From Thiocapsa roseopersicina (GTDB taxonomy: Bacteria > Pseudomonadota > Gammaproteobacteria > Chromatiales > Chromatiaceae): a stretch of 64,000 nt of DNA. Below are positions 57,401 to 64,000 of this stretch, piece after piece (the first letter of the stretch is position 1; each line of letters opens with the position of its first letter). The translations under genes and the position numbers were made by a program. The notes beneath the pieces were generated by a model. It had not been told where the DNA came from. It did no database searches and saw only the letters and a program-made list of their open reading frames with translations. The stretch is taken from the NCBI RefSeq assembly GCF_900106925.1, contig NZ_FNNZ01000017.1:1-64000 (forward strand). The letters are read 5' to 3'.

Positions 57401-57631
57401 CTACGGGCCGTGCTCTTGACCTCCTTGACCACGATCGCCGGCCTGACGCCGCTGCTCTTCGAAAAATCGGTCCAGGCGCAGTTCCTCATCCCCATGGTGA
57501 CGTCGATCGCCTTCGGGCTCGGCTTCGCGACGATTCTGGTCCTGCTCGTCATCCCGGCGCTGCTCTCGATTCACGACAGCGTGCATGGACGCTTGGGCCG
57601 GTTCTTCAAGGTAAGCCCCGCACGGGCGTGA
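54479..57631 (+). CDS. RND efflux transporter
   Basis: A 1050-residue pump with a GTG start at 54479 overlapping the adaptor gene. It has two sets of six membrane helices and two porter domains. MALGIIVDDAIVVGEDAMAHHQ carries the proton-relay Asp pair, and GLSGIVVNDSIILVKFYQEQLDQG is the second-half counterpart. Compared with the AcrB-type pump at 27382, the N-terminus (NDIIGLFAHHKVAANLLMA) and porter loops are more like the divergent RND clade often encoded with a single adaptor and no channel. The substrate is unknown. Confidence 0.92.
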   Translation: MTNSRPAKEKVIKGHQNDIIGLFAHHKVAANLLMAIMILSGIFALDRLNVQFFPSFDLDVVTVRVVWTGASAEDIEDGITNPLEQRLRSVDSLRKMTSTSTQGISAITIEFEEGVDPLLALDNVRRLVDDFRNLPQDAEKPEVALVNRYESVARLVLTGLERPDEMRHLARRFESELLERGIDKVEIRGLPLEEISIQIEQARLEELGLGLPQIGERVDAFSRDLPAGAIGRGEATRELRSLDKRRDSLEFGEIPIKTEETLNLQLGDIAEIERVPRDSTLQLSMNGSPAVEMVLQRAETGNSLAAAKVLDEWLAETRPLLPPGVELVVYDASWELIRDRIMLLVNNGATGLVAVVAILYLFLSGRVAFWVAWGIPVSFLATLYILYLAGGSINMMSLFALIMALGIIVDDAIVVGEDAMAHHQMGEDPLLAAEGGVRRMMAPVVASSLTTIAAFLPLMLVGGTIGNILNVIPLVIVAVILASLLESMLVLPSHLRSAFVHAHKVTPDSFRGRLDRGFEWFRDRAFRPLVTLAVHHRFVTIAGAVAALMIAVGLLAGGRLAFVFFPTPEGQIITANATFVAGTPRAQVDALIEQLEDTLWETERAFDQGKLVNLAIALHGSKADSGSGSAADQLGALQVELIAPDARDVRNEEFIRAWRERITLPAGLEGFTIASRRAGPPGRDLTVRLFGADAETLKAAALDISEVIKGLPGVTAVEDDMAFGREQIIYSLTPAGEALGLTVAELGTQLRTAFEGQLVQIFQDGADEVEVRVKLPRNERERLGTLERINIRLADGTSVPLTTVAEWHSRRGFEILRHAEGKLAVEVSADVDSDVNNVGTIIEGLISSTLPELQSAYGISYSFEGRSADQRETFADMRKGLILGLILIYVILAWVFSSYGWPLVVMTAIPFGLTGALFGHWLIGIDVTILSLFGMFGLSGIVVNDSIILVKFYQEQLDQGVASREALIEAASQRLRAVLLTSLTTIAGLTPLLFEKSVQAQFLIPMVTSIAFGLGFATILVLLVIPALLSIHDSVHGRLGRFFKVSPARA

Positions 57632-57700
57632 TCCTTGCCGTGGGTGTCGCGTCTTTCCCGGCGCTCCGCGCGCGATGCCGCGCGCAGTGCGAAGCGACCA

Positions 57701-58546
57701 TCAAGCCTCCTCGCGCCCCTGGCGACGCCTGATCGCATCGTCGCGCGCATCGTCGATCTCTCGCATGATGCTGTCGATGTCGACTTCTTTATTGGTGCCT
57801 TTGAAGTGCCCGGTCAATTTGATCTCGGGGGTCAGAGCGCCGCTCTCGTAGATGTACCAGATCTCTTTCGCATAGCTGGTCGAGAGCAGCTCCGGGGCAA
57901 ATTGACCGAAGTAGGACGCCAGGTTTCCGACATCGCGCTCCAGCATTCGCGCGGCATTGTTGTTGGCCGCCGCATCGACCGCTTGCGGAAGGTCGATGAT
58001 CACGGGGCCATACTGGTCCACCAGGATGTTGAATTCCGAGAGATCGCCGTGGACGAGCCCGCTGCACAGCATGCGCACCACATCCTTGAGCAGGATCTCG
58101 TGGTAGCGAAGCGCCTGCTCGCCCGTCAGGTCCAGATCATTGAGCCTTGGCGCCGCATTACCCTCGTCGTCGGTGACGAGCTCCATCAGCAAGACGCCTT
58201 CGACATAGAGGTGAGGCTTGGGAACACGCACACCCGCAGCGGCCAGGCGGTATAGGGCATCGACCTCGGTATTCTGCCAAACGTCTTCCTGCTGTTGGCG
58301 TCCGTAACGAGAGCCTTTCGCCATGGCGCGCGCCTGTCGACTGTTTCGCACCTTACGTCCTTCGCTGTACAAGACCTGCTTATGAAAACCCCGTTGATTG
58401 GCTTCCTTGTAGACCTTGGCACAGCGCACCGCGCCATCGGCATGCACGACATAGACTGCGGCTTCCTTGCCGCTCTTGAGCGGCCGGATCACCTCGTCGA
58501 TGAGACCGTCGCGGACCAGCGGCTCCAGCCGTTTTGGGATTTTCAT
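57701..58546 (-). CDS. RIO1-family serine protein kinase
   Basis: 281 residues; the ATG at 58546 (MKIPKRLEPLVRDGL) fits the family start better than an ATG six nucleotides upstream. It contains RPLKSGKEAAVYVV (ATP-binding Lys), a catalytic loop HGDLSEFNILV and the metal-binding VIIDLPQAVD. This matches the bacterial RIO kinases like Pseudomonas PA4780. The function is not well known. It is convergent with the RND transporter. Confidence 0.92.
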   Translation of the reverse strand: MKIPKRLEPLVRDGLIDEVIRPLKSGKEAAVYVVHADGAVRCAKVYKEANQRGFHKQVLYSEGRKVRNSRQARAMAKGSRYGRQQQEDVWQNTEVDALYRLAAAGVRVPKPHLYVEGVLLMELVTDDEGNAAPRLNDLDLTGEQALRYHEILLKDVVRMLCSGLVHGDLSEFNILVDQYGPVIIDLPQAVDAAANNNAARMLERDVGNLASYFGQFAPELLSTSYAKEIWYIYESGALTPEIKLTGHFKGTNKEVDIDSIMREIDDARDDAIRRRQGREEA

Positions 58547-58809
58547 AGACATCCTGATGTGAAAGGGCAAAATCCGGGCGACATCGGCACCGCCCAAGAG
58601 CAGTTTCTCGGTGCTCTAATGACCGTCGACGGCGTTCGAGCGATATTCGTTGAGTTGATGACCGGGAATTGCGACGGACGCTCGACCCGACAGCGCGGGA
58701 GGAGGGGCTCGATCGGGACGGCCTCGGCCAAGATTAACACGTTGGCCCGCGCTTCCTGCGCCGGGGTCTTCGCATGAGGGGCGTAGGCGTCCGAAGAAAC
58801 GAGCGCATC

Positions 58810-59094
58810 ATGAAACCGGACACCCGAACCGCCATGCAACGGCTCATCGAGGAGGTGCGCGCCGCGATCCCGTTCGACGCGGCGCAGGCGCGCGTCTGCA
58901 GCGGCGACTGCTCCGGCTGCTCGCAAAAGCTGCTGGACTATCTGGAGGGAGAGCTGGCGGCATGGGAGCAGCGGCTCGCCGAGGGAGACCGGCCGAGTCT
59001 TGCAGACCTGTCGCGTCTGGCCAAGACCGCCCGCAAGATCCATCGTGTGTTGGTGCGAAACGGCATCCTGGCCGAGGAGGCCGAGCCGAGATGA
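58810..59094 (+). CDS. Small protein with CxxxCxxC motif
   Basis: 94 residues from the ATG at 58810 (MKPDTRTAMQRLIEEV). It contains VCSGDCSGCSQKLLDYL, three cysteines that could bind a metal or cluster, followed by a helical region to the end. No membrane segment is seen. It belongs to a loose plus-strand group that continues with other small Cys-containing and Fe-S genes, but a gap of ~490 nt separates them. I do not recognise a named family. Confidence 0.7.
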   Translation: MKPDTRTAMQRLIEEVRAAIPFDAAQARVCSGDCSGCSQKLLDYLEGELAAWEQRLAEGDRPSLADLSRLAKTARKIHRVLVRNGILAEEAEPR

Positions 59095-59587
59095 GATGCT
59101 GTTGCTTTCAAAAGGTCTTCTCGGTCACCCGGCACGCTGTCTCGTGGTCGGCAATGGCCAACGCCGCTTGGCACCTCGGTCGCCGGCGCGCATCCGCTGG
59201 TGCCGCGGGACCGCTTCAGCGCCTGAGGGCGAACCGGATGTGGCGATAGAGTCACCCGCCGTGGCTGACCTTGGACCGGTCCTTGTCGCGAATGCGACAC
59301 GTCGCCCTCGCAACGGGCCGTATTTCCCGGTAGGTCATTGAAAAATAGTTCACGATTATTGGCCCGTCGTTTGCTGTTGGCAGCCTAAGCAAACAGCAGC
59401 GCAGATCGATCGCATGGCACCAACTCTCACCCGGAAACCGAGAGCGCAGACGGAAGCAGTCCCGGTCTTACGCAACTCGAGCGCGGATGTCTCCGATGCT
59501 CGAGGCGATGCCCTGCGGTACGCCCGGGCCCGCTGCTGCAGCGTAGGCCGGCAGGCATTCGCCACCCGACTCGGAGTGAGGTGAGCC
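59095..59587. other. Intergenic gap without a supported gene
   Basis: 493 nt between two small plus-strand genes. Overlapping short frames on both strands have no family features, Shine-Dalgarno site or biased composition. A weak inverted sequence around 59365-59400 (GTTTGCT ... AGCAAAC) near an AT-rich patch may mark a promoter or terminator. I see nothing else. Confidence 0.35.
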
Positions 59588-59815
59588 ATGGCCCGTTTCG
59601 TACCCTGTCATGGCAAGAACGCCTGCCGCGACAATGGCGAGCGCTGTCTGACTTGCGGCCGAGAATCGAGCGAGATCGCCCGACTACGTGCATCCATCGA
59701 CGAGCTGGCGAATCTGGCGATGGACTATGGCTACGACAACAGCGAGGAGTTCGCCACCTACGTCGCGCGCAAGCTGTTCAAGACCATCGCCCATCGCCGG
59801 GAGCAGCAGCAATGA
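59588..59815 (+). CDS. Small Cys-rich conserved hypothetical protein
   Basis: 75 residues. The ATG at 59588 begins MARFVPCHGKNACRDNGERCLTC, with four cysteines in the first 23 residues (C7, C13, C20 and C23) in a pattern suited to a metal or cluster site. The rest is helical (EIARLRASIDELANLAMDYGY ...). It overlaps the next gene by ATGA. It heads a run of redox and Fe-S genes (Rieske, CGFS glutaredoxin, BolA), so an Fe-S-linked role is plausible. Confidence 0.75.
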   Translation: MARFVPCHGKNACRDNGERCLTCGRESSEIARLRASIDELANLAMDYGYDNSEEFATYVARKLFKTIAHRREQQQ

Positions 59816-60006
59816 GCGGGCTCCCGATCGATCCCGTCGACACCCGCTTCCGCCCGGGTGTGCGGGAGATGGATCGCGTTTATAGCGAGCTCAACGCCAT
59901 GGGCCGAGTCGGTGTGTGCGACCATTTGCCGGGGTGGTTTACCGTGCATGCCGTGACCCTGGACAGCGCCCTGGCCGCCCATCTGAATGCGAACCAGGGG
60001 TCCTGA
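59812..60006 (+). CDS. Small conserved hypothetical protein
   Basis: 64 residues from the ATG at 59812, overlapping the preceding stop. It is soluble, has one Cys (VGVCDHLPGWFTVHAV) and no recognised domain. Its tight coupling to the Cys-rich gene before it and to the Rieske gene after it (3-nt gap) suggests a shared function. It is too short to assign. Confidence 0.65.
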   Translation: MSGLPIDPVDTRFRPGVREMDRVYSELNAMGRVGVCDHLPGWFTVHAVTLDSALAAHLNANQGS

Positions 60007-60009
60007 ACG

Positions 60010-60405
60010 GTGAGCACGACACCAACCCCGGGCGCTTCGGCGCTCGACAAACGCAAGCTGCTGGTCTGTGCCAGCGCTGATCTGACGGATCGTCAGCATC
60101 GCATCATCCCCGTGCTGTTCAAGCACGAGCCGCAGAGCGCCATCGTGCTGCGACATGGCGGCCAGGTCTTCGCCTACTTGAATCAATGCGTGCACATGGT
60201 GCGGCGTCTGGACTGCATGCACGACGCGGTGTTCGATGCAGAACACGAGCACCTGCGCTGCTCCATGCACGGCATTGTCTATGACCCGACGACCGGTGAA
60301 TCCTTGAGTGTGTTGTGCTCGGGCGAACGACTCGAGCCGTTGCGCTCCATGGAGATCGACGGTCAGGTCTACCTCGTCGACAAACGCGTGACGAGCCCGA
60401 CTTGA
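60010..60405 (+). CDS. Rieske-type [2Fe-2S] protein
   Basis: 131 residues with a GTG start at 60010. The cluster ligands are clear: NQCVHM (Cys-x-His) and, after 30 residues, RCSMHGIVYDP (Cys-x-x-His). No membrane anchor or second domain is present, so it is a soluble Rieske ferredoxin. It lies in a plus-strand run with a CGFS glutaredoxin and a BolA protein, so it may receive or pass on clusters or electrons. Its partner enzyme is not identifiable here. Confidence 0.88.
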   Translation: MSTTPTPGASALDKRKLLVCASADLTDRQHRIIPVLFKHEPQSAIVLRHGGQVFAYLNQCVHMVRRLDCMHDAVFDAEHEHLRCSMHGIVYDPTTGESLSVLCSGERLEPLRSMEIDGQVYLVDKRVTSPT

Positions 60406-60492
60406 TCTGACCCCGGCGAGTCTTGATCTCGCAGGCCACTGCCCGCGCAGGGCAGGGAACCGACCACCGACCTCACTCAGCGAGCAAGCCAG

Positions 60493-60807
60493 ATGAAAAC
60501 CACCGATAAGATCCGTCAACAACTCGCGGAGAACCCGATTGTCCTGTACATGAAGGGCACGCCGGGCGAGCCACGCTGCGGGTTCTCCGCCAAGGCTGCG
60601 GCGGCGCTTCAATCGACCGGGGTCGAGTTCGCCTATGTCGATGTCTTGGCAGCGCCCTTGTTCATGCAGGCGCTGCCCGAGGTCTCGGACTTTCCCACCT
60701 TCCCGCAACTCTTCATCAACGGCGAGATCATCGGCGGCAGCGACATCATCGAGGCCATGCTCGCGAGCGGCGAGCTGCTGCCGATGCTGAAAAGCGCGAC
60801 CGGCTGA
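60493..60807 (+). CDS. grxD: Monothiol glutaredoxin, Grx4 type
   Basis: 104 residues from the ATG at 60493. The family active-site motif is CGFS (in PRCGFSAKAAAAL), with the cis-Pro region TFPQLFINGEIIGGSDI binding glutathione. Grx4-type proteins hold a bridging [2Fe-2S] cluster with glutathione and transfer clusters, and they form heterodimers with BolA proteins. The BolA gene lies 20 nt downstream, in agreement with that partnership. Confidence 0.95.
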   Translation: MKTTDKIRQQLAENPIVLYMKGTPGEPRCGFSAKAAAALQSTGVEFAYVDVLAAPLFMQALPEVSDFPTFPQLFINGEIIGGSDIIEAMLASGELLPMLKSATG

Positions 60808-60827
60808 CACGAGACCGAGGATCACAG

Positions 60828-61070
60828 ATGCACCAAGACGACAGCGTCAAGCGCGTGCGGGCCGAATACCCGGCGGCAATCATCGACATCGCCGGGGCCG
60901 ACTGCAACTTCGAGCTCCACATCGTCAGCGAAACCTTCGCCGGCCAGGGTCTGCTGCAACGACAAAAGGGCGTATTGGCCCTGTTCAAGGACGGGCTGAA
61001 GTCCGGCGCACTGCACGCCTTGACGATCAAGGCCAAAACACCGCAAGAGAAGGCGGCGGAGTCCCCCTGA
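60828..61070 (+). CDS. BolA family protein
   Basis: 80 residues from the ATG at 60828. It has DDSVKRVRAEYPAAIIDIAG, FELHIVSETFAGQGLLQRQKGVLALF and LHALTIKAKTPQE, the class-II KH-like BolA fold; the Cys in GADCNFELHI and the His in LHIV/LHALT are candidate cluster ligands. It is closest to the IbaG/YrbA subgroup by size. It is coupled to the glutaredoxin gene, as in many bacteria. Confidence 0.92.
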   Translation: MHQDDSVKRVRAEYPAAIIDIAGADCNFELHIVSETFAGQGLLQRQKGVLALFKDGLKSGALHALTIKAKTPQEKAAESP

Positions 61071-61113
61071 TACGATGCCAGACCGCCGCAAAGGTCAGCC
61101 GAAGCCATCCGCT

Positions 61114-61293
61114 CTAGTCAGGCTGGTCCGACCGGGGAAAGAGTTTCCGCAATACCCTCTCCGGCAACAGGAGTCGATCGGGTCGGCCCGGAGGGGCCAC
61201 AAAGCCGAAGTGCCGATAGAATGCCGCCGCCGACGGATCCTTGGCATCGACCAACAGTGCAGCCACCGCCAGAACACGGCTGGCCTGAATGAC
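61114..61293 (-). pseudogene. C-terminal remnant of a GNAT acetyltransferase (TacT-like), cut by IS
   Basis: The minus-strand frame from 61293 to the TAG at 61114 encodes ~59 residues: ASRVLAVAALLVDAKD, then AAAFYRHFGF and PDRLLLPERVLRKLF. This is the C-terminal end of a GNAT acetyltransferase of the toxin (TacT/AtaT) type, whose usual ending is AFYxxFGF followed by Leu-rich helices. The N-terminal part is missing. The insertion sequence begins exactly where it stops. The region on the other side of the element does not continue the gene, so the truncation is probably final. The antitoxin is also absent. Confidence 0.75.
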
Positions 61294-61355
61294 TGAGGTT
61301 CCCCCGAAATTTAGTCTTCCAAGGGTGACGTAGAGTGTCTGTCACACTGGAGACG

Positions 61356-61652
61356 ATGATGCAGAAGATTCCGAAGCAAGAGTTCACCGCCGAGTTCAAG
61401 GAACAGGCGGTCAAGCGAGTCAAGGACGGCAAGCGCGTGAGCGCGGTGGCCAAGGAGATGGGTCTGGTCGAGCAGACCCTGCGCAACTGGGTGAAGGCGT
61501 TCGATGTCGGCACGCTCATCGGTACGGGCGCAGCGAAAGTCACGCCGGAGGCGATGGAGCTGTCGCGTCTGCGTGCGGAGAACGCGCGGCTCAAGCGCGA
61601 GGTCGAGATCTTAAAAAAAGCGACGGCGTACTTCGCGCGGGATGCGCTGTGA
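61356..61652 (+). CDS. IS3-family OrfA (DNA-binding)
   Basis: 98 residues from the ATG at 61356 (GGAG upstream; a GTG at 61335 is possible). An HTH region (EFKEQAVKRVKDGKRVSAVAKEM) and a C-terminal leucine-zipper-like stretch (LSRLRAENARLKREVEILKKA) are typical of IS3 OrfA. The end overlaps orfB by four nucleotides. Confidence 0.9.
   Translation: MMQKIPKQEFTAEFKEQAVKRVKDGKRVSAVAKEMGLVEQTLRNWVKAFDVGTLIGTGAAKVTPEAMELSRLRAENARLKREVEILKKATAYFARDAL
61613..61620 (+). promoter_or_regulatory. Programmed -1 frameshift slip site
   Basis: Seven A residues followed by G (AAAAAAAG) lie near the orfA 3' end. The -1 frame is open from there into orfB, so ribosomes slipping back can make the fused OrfAB transposase, as in other IS3 elements. 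Confidence 0.75.
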
Positions 61653-62539
61653 AGTACGCCTGGATCGCTGCGCACCGCGACAGCTTCGCCCTGAACGAGC
61701 TGTGTGATGCCCTCGCCGTGAGTGTCGGCGGCTACCGGGCCTGGCAGTGTGGCGGCACACCGGATCGCCGTGGGCTGACGGATGCGCAGTTGCTGGCCCT
61801 GATTCAATCCATCCATGCCGAGTTCAAGGGTGCTTACGGCAGCCCGCGGATGGTGCGTGAGCTGCGCGTACGAGGCTTCTCCGCGAGCAAGGCACGGGTG
61901 GAGCGCCTGATGCGCGATCACGGCATCCGGGGGCGCCACAAGCGCCGCTACAAGGCCACGACCGACTCCAAGCACGGCCTGCCGGTAACCGAGAACCTGC
62001 TCGCGCGCGACTTCGCCCCGAGCGGCCCGAATCAGGTCTGGAGTGCCGACATCACCGACCTGTGGACGGATGAAGGCTGGCTGTACCTGGCCATCGTCCC
62101 GGGCCTGTTCAACCGCGAGGTCGTGGGCTGGTCGCTGAAGCCGCGCATGACGGCCGATCTCGTCGGCGACGCGCTGACCATGGGTTGGTTTCGGCGCAAG
62201 CCGGCCCCGGGGCTGATCCACCATTCCGATCGGGGGAGCCAGTACGCGAGCCAGGCGTTCCAGGAAAAGCTGGCGCAGTACGGCACGATCTGCTCGATGA
62301 GCCGCAAGGGCAATTGTTGGGACAATGCCCCGACCGAGAGCTGGTTCAACAGCTTCAAGAACGAGCGGATCTTCGGGGAGCGCTTCGCCACCCGCGACGC
62401 CATGAAGGCCACCGCCTTCGAGTACATCGAGGTGTTCTACAACCGCAAGCGTCTGCATTCCACCCTCGGTTACACTTCCCCGGTGCAGTTTCTGAAAGAC
62501 TGGATCAACCCCGGACAGGGAGAAAAGCAGGTCGCATGA
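61649..62539 (+). CDS. IS3-family OrfB transposase
   Basis: 296 residues with a GTG start at 61649 overlapping the orfA stop. It has an HTH_21-type N-terminal region (YGSPRMVRELRVRGFSASKARVERLM) and an rve integrase core with all three acidic residues: WSADITDLWT, HHSDRGSQYAS and the Glu of NAPTESWFNSFKNE. It appears intact. A probably functional enzyme carries out cut-and-paste transposition by a circle intermediate. Confidence 0.95.
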   Translation: MKYAWIAAHRDSFALNELCDALAVSVGGYRAWQCGGTPDRRGLTDAQLLALIQSIHAEFKGAYGSPRMVRELRVRGFSASKARVERLMRDHGIRGRHKRRYKATTDSKHGLPVTENLLARDFAPSGPNQVWSADITDLWTDEGWLYLAIVPGLFNREVVGWSLKPRMTADLVGDALTMGWFRRKPAPGLIHHSDRGSQYASQAFQEKLAQYGTICSMSRKGNCWDNAPTESWFNSFKNERIFGERFATRDAMKATAFEYIEVFYNRKRLHSTLGYTSPVQFLKDWINPGQGEKQVA

Positions 62540-62613
62540 ACCCCTGCCCTTGGAAGACGAAAAAATGAGGGAACCTCAGCTAAATGGTGACCCCTTTTTT
62601 CACCTTTTTCAGC

Positions 62614-64000
62614 CTATTTCAGAGTTTGCAAAAACAGTGAATGCTTTGACATGATTGCGTTAATCTGATTTTGCTTCTCGGCGCTAAGTAGTGCATCGAT
62701 GTTCGCTTTGCAATCAAATGCCCACGCTGACACTTCCTCGGGAATGTCTAAACCCCGTTCCTCAAGTGCTACAAGCGCAGTCGCAGCACAATACTCATCG
62801 TCGAACGTCCCATCCGGCCCGCGTTCAGGAACGACCCCATTAACATCTAAAACATATAATGCAGCTGCGAACGCGGTAATTCGGTCATCAAGAGACTCCT
62901 CATGAACCGCAGAGCGTAATAAGACGGACATCGCTTTAAACAAATCGTCTCCCTCAAGTCCATCATTAAAGCTATGAAAGCCAGTGCCCTTCGGTGAATA
63001 TGTGCCTTGTTCGTTGAGAAGTCTAATTACTTCTAAGCCGATATCAAGATTGCGCGAAAACACGCCTAAAATTGCCCTAAACACGCAAGATGTCAGCATG
63101 GTCATCATGCTTAATGAACGCTCCATGCTCTCACGGCTAGGCATTACGCCTCGGTTTACGACTTTTTGAGCCTGTGAGAAAGTCTGATCAAAAGCGTCCG
63201 GAGTCGACTTGGCGATCAGGTCCGCAAGTCGGTCCGTAAGACGATCAAAAATGTCTCCAGTCGTAGGATTTGGAGTAGCTGTAAACGATTGCGCCGATCC
63301 CGTAACCTCACGCTCCCACTCCGTAGAGTAATCGTGTTCTGTTTGGTCGGTCGAAGATAGATCCAGCGAGTCTGCCTTCTTTAATAGGTAATCGCAATGT
63401 TGCTTAAGCGACTCCCCCGCATCAACCAAAAATGATACGTTGCCGATCCGGTGTCTTATCAGGTCAGCTAAATCACTGGTGCTGGGCCATGTAAATCTCT
63501 CTTGTATAGAACCTTTTTCACCGTCGCTTCCGAAATCGAAAAGCGTTCCAAGTGCGTTGAATTCATTCTCTAATCGAATGTCAGCCCCAGGGGGAAAGAT
63601 CAGGTGCCTTTGTATGAGCGAAAAGAACAGAGGGGAGTTTGTTTCCGCGTCAATCGCTTCACCGTCATTGGAGCGAAAGCTGCACTCTTCATACAGGAGC
63701 GCTCTTATCCGTCGGCTGTATGCTTCAAGGAGTTGATACCACTCCTCCCCGCCATTAGTAAGTATGATTAGGGCTGACGCAGGGATTCTGGCTCGCGAGT
63801 CCGATAAACCGAGCCAACCGAAGCAATTATCAAGGAAGGTTTCAGCGCTCTCCGCAGTAGCTCGTACGGCACTTGGGCAATCTGGAATTGCTACAATCGA
63901 AGTGATTTGTTTGCAAATATCTTCGCCGATTTCATGTCGGTAGTTCAGCTCAATCTGCTCGACCGCGTCCCACTTCAAAAGCAGAGCAAGCCAAGTCGGG
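62614..64000 (-). CDS. Unrecognised protein, N-terminus beyond window, foreign-looking
   Basis: At least 462 residues, open to the right edge; a TTG at 63978 would give 454, but the frame continues with WLALLLKWDAVEQI and is therefore probably part of a longer protein. Predicted soluble and helical. The segment near the end (ITAFAAALYVLDVNGVVPERGPDG then FDDEYCAATALVALEERGL) is reminiscent of YkvA/DUF1232 domains (ALLYLxxPxDxIPD...DD), though the match is loose. The base composition is noticeably AT-richer than the rest of the window, suggesting recent acquisition. It abuts the IS3 element. No function is assigned. Confidence 0.7.
   Translation of the reverse strand, partial: PTWLALLLKWDAVEQIELNYRHEIGEDICKQITSIVAIPDCPSAVRATAESAETFLDNCFGWLGLSDSRARIPASALIILTNGGEEWYQLLEAYSRRIRALLYEECSFRSNDGEAIDAETNSPLFFSLIQRHLIFPPGADIRLENEFNALGTLFDFGSDGEKGSIQERFTWPSTSDLADLIRHRIGNVSFLVDAGESLKQHCDYLLKKADSLDLSSTDQTEHDYSTEWEREVTGSAQSFTATPNPTTGDIFDRLTDRLADLIAKSTPDAFDQTFSQAQKVVNRGVMPSRESMERSLSMMTMLTSCVFRAILGVFSRNLDIGLEVIRLLNEQGTYSPKGTGFHSFNDGLEGDDLFKAMSVLLRSAVHEESLDDRITAFAAALYVLDVNGVVPERGPDGTFDDEYCAATALVALEERGLDIPEEVSAWAFDCKANIDALLSAEKQNQINAIMSKHSLFLQTLK

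Larger units (their letters stand above)
61294..62578 (+). mobile_element. IS3-family insertion sequence
   Basis: A 1285-bp element bounded by imperfect 32-bp inverted ends: the left end at 61294 reads TGAGGTTCCC... ...GTCTTCCAAGGG and the right end, reversed, reads TGAGGTTCCC... ...GTCTTCCAAGGG (62547-62578). It encodes orfA and orfB in overlapping frames with a -1 slip site. No target duplication is visible in the flanks (GAC on the left, GCT on the right). This is consistent with a rearrangement across the element, as the left side is a broken GNAT gene and the right side is an unrelated AT-richer gene. Confidence 0.9.

Noticed and set aside
61118-62458. 446-residue minus-strand frame across the IS element
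   Set aside because: Antisense to an intact IS3 transposase; only the short GNAT-like remnant outside the element, in another frame, has family character.
61288-62584. Target site duplication flanking the IS3 element
   Set aside because: The flanks GAC and GCT (or one base out, TGA and CTA) do not match; no 3-4 bp duplication can be called.

Overview
The window is GC-rich, densely coded DNA from what is most likely a purple sulfur bacterium of the Chromatiaceae (Gammaproteobacteria, near Thiocapsa or Allochromatium). This is an inference from the prokaryotic ATP sulfurylase, the gammaproteobacterial core genes (ygfZ, tex, msrPQ, RIO kinase, suf) and several small proteins that look typical of that family. 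No rRNA, tRNA or CRISPR array was recognised.

Layout. 1-8.4 kb: a possible envelope signalling module. A von Willebrand protein, an ABC ATPase, an FtsX-like permease, a formylglycine-enzyme-fold protein and two lipoproteins match the composition of the TagQRST/PpkA system that controls some type VI secretion systems. It is divergent from an unnamed membrane protein cut by the left edge. 8.4-16 kb: housekeeping genes (DUF1622, ygfZ, an RNB exonuclease, a YcbK-type peptidase, a lytic transglycosylase) and the ATP sulfurylase sat. 15.9-23.2 kb: a GT39-like glycosyltransferase, a pentapeptide protein, metY, a BASS transporter and the periplasmic methionine sulfoxide reductase msrPQ. 23.2-27.2 kb: a tight minus-strand cluster of DUF29, an orphan HsdR-like helicase-nuclease and a membrane NERD nuclease, which is a candidate defence unit. 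27.4-31.6 kb: an RND efflux pump and its adaptor. 31.7-37.8 kb: a CysZ-J-domain fusion, a Pro/Ala-rich membrane protein with repeated HFAPLP motifs, DUF2333, cysC and small envelope proteins. 37.8-41.8 kb: an Fbp-type ferric iron ABC transporter with a candidate Fur box. 42-46.2 kb: sufBCD plus a DUF59 protein. 46.4-50 kb: a phosphatase-superfamily protein, DedA, UppP and a phosphopantetheinyl transferase. 50-58.6 kb: tex, a small SET-domain protein, a second RND pump and a RIO kinase. 58.8-61.1 kb: small redox and Fe-S genes (Rieske, CGFS glutaredoxin, BolA). 61.1-64 kb: a GNAT remnant, a complete IS3-family element and an AT-richer foreign-looking gene cut by the right edge.

The most distinctive structure is not a gene. 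It is a family of paired palindromic intergenic elements of about 195 bp (17.6, 20.2, 27.2, 43.4 and 46.3 kb, plus a single-unit copy at 45.7 kb). Their ends read TTAAACCGCG...CGCGGTTTAA. Five protein genes take their TAA stop codon directly from an element terminus, and one element lies inside the suf operon between sufB and sufC.
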